Source of the DNA: Aquarana catesbeiana
Lineage: Eukaryota; Chordata; Amphibia; Anura; Ranidae
Assembly (NCBI RefSeq): GCF_042186555.1
Contig: NC_133333.1
Location: 65,293,141 to 65,357,140 of the forward strand
Length of the DNA stretch: 64,000 nt
Direction of reading: 5' to 3'
Below the pieces are notes generated by a model, which had not been told where the DNA came from, ran no database searches, and saw nothing but the letters and a program-made list of their open reading frames with translations. Positions 57,777 to 64,000 of the stretch are shown in pieces; position 1 is the stretch's first letter, and the number at the start of each line of letters is the position of its first letter. The position numbers and the translations under genes are program-made.

Positions 57777-57929
57777 CGGGGAGAGGGAGAGGGAGAGGGA
57801 GAGAGGGAGAGGGAGAGAGGGAGAGGGAGAGAGGGAGAGAGGGAGAGAGGGAGAGAGGGAGAGGGAGAGAGGGAGAGGGAGAGAGGGAGAGGGAGAGAGG
57901 GAGAGGGGGAGAGGGAGAGGGAGGGAGAG
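57777..57929. repeat. (GGGAGA)n purine minisatellite
   Basis: About 150 bp of GGGAGAGA/GGGAGA repeats, strictly purine on plus. Able to form triplex DNA. ORFs over it (R/E/G or L/S/P runs) are artefacts. Confidence 0.95.
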
Positions 57930-58309
57930 ATCTCACGCACATTAATTTTAAGGGGGAAGTTTCATGGAGAAAAAAAAAAAAAAAAAAAACTTAAATTTTA
58001 AATAAGGAACTTTGAAGCAAAATAAGGGTCAGTACCCATCTGCAGCCTCACCATTGCCATCAATGCAGCAGCCTGATCGATGCCCATCTGCAGCCTAGAG
58101 GGGAGAGGGGCAGAATGAGCGCCTACAGATTACATACAGTGAGAATCTGCTATGATAGACAGAACAGGGGTCCAATGGCGGCCAAGGACACGGAAATTCC
58201 TATTACAGAAACCGCCAAGTAAACAGGAGATTCTCACCTCATGTAATCTGACGGCACACATCCCACCCCCCCCCCCCCCCGTCCCCTCCGAGGCAGCTAA
58301 AATTGAAGT

Positions 58310-58386
58310 ATTGGCGTATAACACGCACACGCTATTTGCACCACGATTTTCATGGTGAAAAAATGTGTTATACGCCAATAAATACA
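58310..58386. mobile_element. Short MITE with TATTGGCGTATAACAC inverted ends
   Basis: TATTGGCGTATAACACGCAC at the left (58310) and GTGTTATACGCCAATA at the right (58365-58380) are inverted repeats around about 35 bp. Non-coding. Confidence 0.65.
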
Positions 58387-58695
58387 GTATATACATACAC
58401 ACACAATACGCTGTAAGTGCAGCTAACTCACTGACTGTCCTGCCTAATCTAGCTAACTCAAATGAAATGACACTGTCTCTATCTCAGCACGCCGGAACAC
58501 ACTACACAGGGCCGCCATGCTCACCCCTCAGTTGGCAATGCACTGCGATGCCGCAGTGAATTATGGGCCGTGATGCGCCACACGAATCTGGCGGGAACGG
58601 CCCATAACGTTCGCAATTCAGTGAACGATCGAACAGCCGATGTTCGAGTCGAACATGGGTTCGACTCGAACGCGAAGCTCATCCCTAATTATGGC

Positions 58696-58780
58696 TTGCG
58701 GTAAATTATGCACGAGTAAAAAGACCCTTATCGCATGCAGTAAAGCTTTGCTAATTGACCCCATTGTCTTTAACCATGAG

Positions 58781-58842
<62 letters not shown>

Positions 58843-58849
58843 AGGTGAT
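58696..58849. repeat. Spacer with (CA)n microsatellite
   Basis: About 85 bp of unassigned sequence directly after the hAT target duplication, then a CA run at 58782-58840. Confidence 0.8.
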
Positions 58850-61800
58850 TGGACACCATCAAAAGAAGAAAGCTGCAGGGGCATCCCTTATAAAACTCCT
58901 CCCACTACCAGCTAGCCTCAGTTTTGTAGCAAGCAATGAGGAGATCATAAAGAACAGAGGGGAAGAGACGTGTTTGTCAGGGCTGGGCTCAGCCCTTCCT
59001 TCTGAGCTGGCCGCTCAGCTGGCAGCTAATTGCCAGCTCCTATTGCTCCACAGTGACTCACCTGTTGACGATAGCCTGCTTGTCAGTCCTGCCTACTTGA
59101 GCTGTCCAGCCCAGATTATCTCTGCCTTTGCCTTGGTCACATCTCTAGAGACGCTCTCCTGTGTTCCTGTTAAAGACTTGTTTGGCTGACATTCCATTTG
59201 GCTCCAGATCCTGCTTGCTGTTCTACTACACTCATCTCTGGCTCCCTGACATTTTTGGCTTGTCTGACTATACGTTCCGGCTCCTGAACTCTGGGTAGGT
59301 TATTATGAGATTTAACTGTACTTCTGTCTCAGTCCGATCATGGTTTCACAGTTTCATACTGTACTCCAAGAAACAGATTTTTACTGGCAAGCCAAAAGCC
59401 AAAGTTTTCCCTAGTCATACAGTACACATGATCTTTAGGCTTGGAGATATCCAAGCACAGGCCAACTGAGGGGTGAGCAACACAGCTAACATCCACATTC
59501 ACACAACATACATATCAAGAAAGGCTTGATGAACTAGCACCTTCTACCCAAAATAAGCATCACAGGAGGCTTGAATATCCACCTGGCAGAACCTAAAAGG
59601 TTAACAGAAGACCAGGTGGCAGCACTGCAAATCTGAGAAACAGACACCTGATGCTGAAAAGCCTATGAAGCACTAACAGATCTGGTAGAGTGCACCTTAA
59701 CAGGAGGAACTCTAGCCCTTAGATTAGGCTTGAGCAATGTCTAGTCCACCTTGCAATGATGAATCGAGAAGCGGGGAGCCCCCTGCGGGAACCCACAGGG
59801 AGCACATAAGGGAATCTAGGAGGCAATAGCTGAGAGGTAGATTCTCACAGTAGGCATGTTTTGGAACAGGACACAATGAAGGAAGGAATAGTCCTTACTG
59901 AGGTGGAAAAGAGGCTTTAGGTCTCAAAACAGCATTGTCCATGTGCAACAAAAAGAAAGGCTCTTTACAAGCTAAGGCTGCTAAATCAAAAAGACACTCT
60001 GTGCAGAGGTAAAAGCAACAAAAAGTATGGTAAGGTCAGACAAATGAATATTTAATAGGTTCAAAAAGGCTGCCTCTCAAAAAGGCCAAAACTACCAGAT
60101 TAAGGTCCCACAGAATTGCAGAGGAATGAACAGAGAAACAGGTATTAGCAACACCCTGCAATAAAGCCTTAACAGCATGAGAGACCAAGGGTCTCTGAAA
60201 CAGAAATACCAAGGCTAAAATTGCCCTTTATTGGTACTCAAAGCTAGATGCTGTGCTGGACCAAACTGGGGGAAGTACAGGTGGGTCCCATTGAGTACTT
60301 CAAAAGGAAAAAAATGTAATGGGCCTATTAGACTGGATCATTCCTATGTCTTAGGATCTGGACTTCAACAGCCACGCGGTTAATACCAGCAACCAAAAAG
60401 CAGGCTGGTGGATCGCTCTTGGGACAGAAGGTCTCAATGCTCAAAAAGGGCCCATGGAAAGTCTGCTAGCAGTCTGGGTTGTTTGATACGATAAAGGTCA
60501 CCAGAATAGACAAGGTAGATGCAAGAGGCAGAAAGGCATAGGCCAGGTGGAACTAAGCCCACCGAGTCAAAGCATTAACTGTGTAGGTCCAAGGGTCCCT
60601 CGACCTTGTGACAAACCTATCCAGTTTGTTGTTAAATCTGGACTCCAGAAGATCTCCATATGAAGCAATCGCCACCGTGAGAAGGCTTGGGGGGGACCAT
60701 ATCTTCCAACCAAAGTTTGTTCCGGACTTAGGCCTGGAGCTGGGGGCCTGAGAGGGACAACATTAATTTTCTAGCCTCAGGAGTAAAGTGCCTACTCGCA
60801 AAAGAAAACTTTTTCCTGGGGAAGAAGAGAACACCCTGTGATCTCCTTGATGCAATTATTCAAAAAAAGGAGGGACCAAACGGGTTCTCAAAGGGCAGAC
60901 ACTCGAGGTGTTTCTTGCACAGGAGTTCTGCTGACCAGCATTTGATCCAAAGAAACCTCTGCACAAGGATGGAGAGAAGGCTTATCCTGGAGATCTGGTG
61001 AAGCATAGCCACCAAGCTATTCATCTAGTTCAGGGATCTCCAAAAAGGGCCAGTTTACTGTCCTGCAGGCTTTAGCGGAGCCAGTGAGAAAAAGAAAATG
61101 TCCTGGCATTAGTGGGAGTAAACAGTGCCCCATTGTTGGTCTTAGCAGAAGGAATAGTGTCCCATTGTTTGCATCAATGGGAAGAATAGTTCCCCATTCA
61201 TGGTGTCAGTGATAGAAAGCATTCCCCACTAATGGCGTCAGTGGGAGGAATGGTGCTTCATCATTGGTGTCAGTTGGAGGAATATTGGTCCAAGGGCCAG
61301 ATAGGCACAAGCAAAAGGGCCACAGTTTGTAGATCACTGATTAGTGGCATAGGGCTACAGGTAAAGCCTCTAGTTGGCAGTAACAAGGAGGCATCTGTTA
61401 AAATGGAACTGGGGTCTCAATCATGCAATTAGTCCAGACAGCAAAGGTCTGGCAAACTGCCATGGAAGCAAATGCAAGTTTCCAAGGTAAGAAAGGGTCT
61501 TAATGAGAGCCTAAGTCTTTAGTCCACCGGGTCCCTGAACACAGGATCCTACTATCATCAGGACCCACTACCAGGCCAGATTTTAGGCATTACCTTGGGG
61601 AGATGCAGACTAGAATACTGCAATCACTGATGAGCAGAGGATATCACTTGTGATGTATTTCAGTTATCTCCATTAGTGAGTCCTGAGGACAGGAGTTGAG
61701 AACCACTGCTCTACAGGGACCATTACCATCTGGTTAAGATCAGAGGTAGCAGGGTCCACTACAAGGACCACTTATTTTTGCATGAATTTCTCCTCAAAAG

Positions 61801-62575
61801 GATATTGCAAAATAAGACATTTTGGAGGAGCAAATACAGAGTACCTTTTCAGGGTAAGGTCAGTCGCTGTATAGGACAGGCTCAAGGAATGCGTGGTCTA
61901 GGAAGGTCTTAGAAGGAGAAAATTGTAGGGACCCCATCTTGGAAACCTTGGGGTAAAGCAGACAAGGCTGCTCTAATGCAAAAAACAAAAGCATGCAGCA
62001 TCAGTAAGGGCAACAATGGTATCCGTAAACAGGGATGAAAATTTGGCTTAGGCAACTCCTCTTGGTCTGACTCCTCAGAAAGGAGGATCTTCTAATCTAT
62101 TTATTTCCCAGGCAGTGTGTCTGCAGGAAAGGTAAAGTCAGAGACTGACCCAGAAGGAGAAACTGAAGGTGCTCGCTTGTAACACCTGTCATCTAAGGCC
62201 TCTAAAAAACGACAGACATTCTGACCAAGAAATCAGATATTGCGGCAGATAATTGCTCTCTAAACAAGTAAGAGGAAGGCTGTGCAGACGAATGCCCAGA
62301 GGAAGTCAGGAAATCAGATGAACTTGCAGCTTTTAAAGGACGGTGAAACCTTTTGTACCAGGTAACATAGGCTGCTGACCACAGTAGGAATCCAAAGATG
62401 ATCTAGCTGTATGTACAGTAGGGAGCCAAGAGCTTCTGGTACTGACTAAGAGAAGCGTGCCCAAAGAAAGAAAATGGCTTGCACATGCACAGTAAAGTGG
62501 CTGTAATTGTAATGTGATAATAAGATGCGCTGCCACCTAGTGGTGTGTAAGTGCAAACACAATATGTATAATAAA
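58850..62575 (-). mobile_element. Second DIRS-type retrotransposon, old relic
   Basis: Minus-strand coding is shredded but keeps DIRS signatures. These are HSTRSVSAS and QICSAATWSS of the recombinase (about 59700-59590) and NNKLDRFVTRSRDPWTYTVN followed by FHLAYAFLPL of the RT/RNase H end (about 60650-60500). The terminal-type CTCCAAGAAACAGATTTTTACTGG sits at 59363-59388. Order is as in the intact-layout DIRS at 8419-13744, but from a different lineage. Boundaries are approximate. A hAT-type insertion lies at 61030-61345. Confidence 0.7.
61030..61345. mobile_element. hAT-type MITE with minisatellite in the DIRS relic
   Basis: It begins CAGGGATCTCCAAA and ends TTTGTAGATCACTG, imperfect inverted termini typical of hAT. 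The interior is a tandem array of about 30-bp units (AGTGGGAGGAATAGTGCCCCATTG and variants, 61105-61275). The flanking 8-mers do not match convincingly. Confidence 0.6.
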
Positions 62576-62578
62576 TTA

Positions 62579-63563
62579 TTAACCACTTCCGGACTGCCGC
62601 ACGCCGATATACGTCCTTGTTTTGAAGAGGAATATAGTCATGGCAGCAGCTAGCTGCCATAACCCTGGTATCCTCTTGCTCGGCCGGTGGTCCGGTTTCC
62701 GATAATAGTGGTCTCTGCGGTGGAGGCAATCGGATCTTTACTCTTGCTGGGCATGGAGACGAGTGAGGGGAAGATGGCCCCCACCCATCTCCACAACATT
62801 GCAGGGCAGAAGCAACGTCAAAATGTCACTTCCGCCCAGAGCTTTTAACCACTTCACACCCGCGCTATAGCCGAAAGACAGCCACAGCGCGGCGCTCAAT
62901 TGCCGGGAGGGTGTCCCTGGACGTCTTCCTGTTTACTTCCGAAGTTCTGTGTTGGCCGTGTCCCTTAGCACTCGATAGGCGTGTCCAATGAGAGGTGATC
63001 TCATATGTAAACATATGAGATCATCTCTCATTGCCGGCTCTCCCTCACACAGACCACGTGTGAGGAGGAAGAGCTTCGTAGCTGCAACGTGAGTGTACAA
63101 AAAAAAAAAAAAAAAAAAAATTGAAAATTCAGTGCCCACAGTAACTGTCAGTGCCATCTGTCATGCCACCTGTCCCCAGTGCCACCAGTTAACTGTCAGT
63201 GCCATCTATGCCACCTGTCCCATCTGTCATCAGTGCCGCATGTCATTGTCCTGGTGCCCCAGGGCCTTCAAAAGTGTAATAGGTAGTCAACAAGTTAGAT
63301 GTGCAATTTATGCTCCTAGAACATGTGATGGTGCTCCCTGCATGTTGGGCCTCTCTACGTGGCTAGGCTGTGGAAAAGTCCCACACATGTGGTATTGCCA
63401 TACCTAGGAGGAGTAGCAGAATGTATTTTGGGGAGTTATTTGTGGTATACACATGCCATGTGAGAGAAATAACCTATTACGACAATTTTGTGAAAAAAAA
63501 AAAAAAAATATATTCTTCGTTTTGCAAAGAATTGTGGGGAAAAAAAAAAAAAAAAAAAAAAAA

Positions 63564-63597
<34 letters not shown>

Positions 63598-64000
63598 CAT
63601 CAAAAACCTCACCATGCATCTTACTAAATACCTTGGAATGTCTACTTTAAAAAAAAAAAAAAAAGGGATCATTTGGGGGGTATTTGTACTTTCCTGGCTT
63701 GTTCGGGTCGCAAGAAATGAGATCGGCTGTCATTACATCAGGTGTGATAAATGTTTTATGATTTGCACCAAAGCTTGTAGACTCTCCAACTTTCACAAAG
63801 ACCAAATAATATCCACCAATTTCGGTTATTTTTACCAAAGATATGTAGCAGTATAAATTGTGGCCAACATTTATGAAGAAAAATTTAATTTGCAAAGTTT
63901 TATCACAGAAACTAAGAAAAATGCGGATTTTCAAAATTGTTTTTTCATTTATAGCGCAAAAAATAAAAACCCCAGGAGGTGATCAAATACCACAAAAAGA
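62579..64000. mobile_element. Two adjacent or nested piggyBac-type MITEs, running off the window
   Basis: Left termini follow TTAA at 62579-62582 (CCACTTCCGGACTGCC) and 62845-62848 (CCACTTCACACCCGCG). No matching right terminus occurs before 64000. The interior has a GTCAGTGCCATCTGTC minisatellite (63140-63240), the CCTGGTGCCCCAGGGCCTTCAAAAGT block and the ATTTGGGGGGTATTTGTA block shared with 42472-44365 and 1248-7905. It also has a (CA)n run (63564-63595) and ends in the CAAAAAATAAAAACC...GGTGATCAAATACCA block. No coding sequence. Confidence 0.8.

Larger units (their letters stand above)
51253..58695 (-). mobile_element. hAT transposon with perfect 8-bp duplication, internally deleted, hosting a Penelope element
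   Basis: The element spans 51261-58687, between two copies of ATTATGGC (51253-51260, 58688-58695). Ends are TAGGTTCGG and CTCATCCCTA. Transposase N-terminal and core parts lie at 56959-55000. The C-terminal part and most of the 3' half are missing: a 23-bp A run at 51426-51448 joins the 3' terminal region (51261-51425) to a short core fragment (51449-51494). A Penelope element sits at 51495-54969. The 5' region has 45-bp tandem units (57071-57210) and further MITE sequence. Confidence 0.9.

Noticed and set aside
57475..57994. Arg/Glu/Gly- and Ser/Pro/Leu-rich frames up to 156 residues
   Set aside because: Translation of the GGGAGA array and the 96-bp tandem units.

Overview
The window reads as intronic DNA of an anuran genome, most likely a ranid or other neobatrachian frog. 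It holds L1, CR1/L2-clade, DIRS, Penelope, Ty1/copia, retrovirus-like, hAT, pogo, Harbinger and very many TTAA-flanked piggyBac-type elements. The shared TTAACCACTT... ends and the recurring ...CATACCAGACCCTTATCCG... hAT module are, from memory, typical of ranid frogs. The species assignment is inference and was not searched. No bacterial-type genes, CRISPR arrays or RNA genes were recognised.

Only one piece of host gene was found: a 68-bp exon on the minus strand (36929-36996). It has consensus splice sites and encodes the N-terminal SWIPK...KKKTCTT motif of the TRPM4 cation channel. Everything around it looks like intron filled by nested mobile elements.

Layout. (1) 7-15525: a 5'-truncated L1 on the minus strand, split by a TTAA-flanked piggyBac cluster (1252-7901, with a broken transposase) and by a DIRS retrotransposon (about 8419-13744). 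(2) 15780-19060: a fold-back hAT-type repeat interrupted by a piggyBac-type MITE (17589-18901), which itself carries a hAT MITE (17837-18391). (3) 19215-28850: a decayed retrovirus-like gag-pol on the plus strand, interrupted by a Penelope element with inverted 1.77-kb arms and a hammerhead ribozyme motif (19428-23429), two piggyBac-type MITEs, and a pogo transposon that holds a Harbinger MITE. (4) 28869-32778: an inverted-arm repeat with a 2.8-kb hAT-type element in its centre. (5) 32830-36221: a Ty1/copia element on the minus strand. (6) 36222-37790: a LINE tail, the TRPM4 exon and plain intron. (7) 37790-44361: a ribozyme-remnant repeat with an inserted hAT (38560-40167), then two TTAA elements sharing one target site. 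(8) 44763-49941: a hAT element on the plus strand with a broken BED-finger transposase. (9) 51261-58687: a second copy of that hAT on the minus strand, bounded by a perfect 8-bp duplication and holding a Penelope element. (10) 58850-62575: a second, older DIRS relic. (11) 62583-64000: piggyBac-type repeats running off the end.

No element has an intact open reading frame of full family length, so mobilisation from this locus looks unlikely. The insertion order can be read from target-site duplications. The most striking structures are a hammerhead ribozyme beside a palindromic ACGCGT, several large fold-back DNAs (one about 1.06 kb within the piggyBac cluster), and repeated nesting at TTAA sites.
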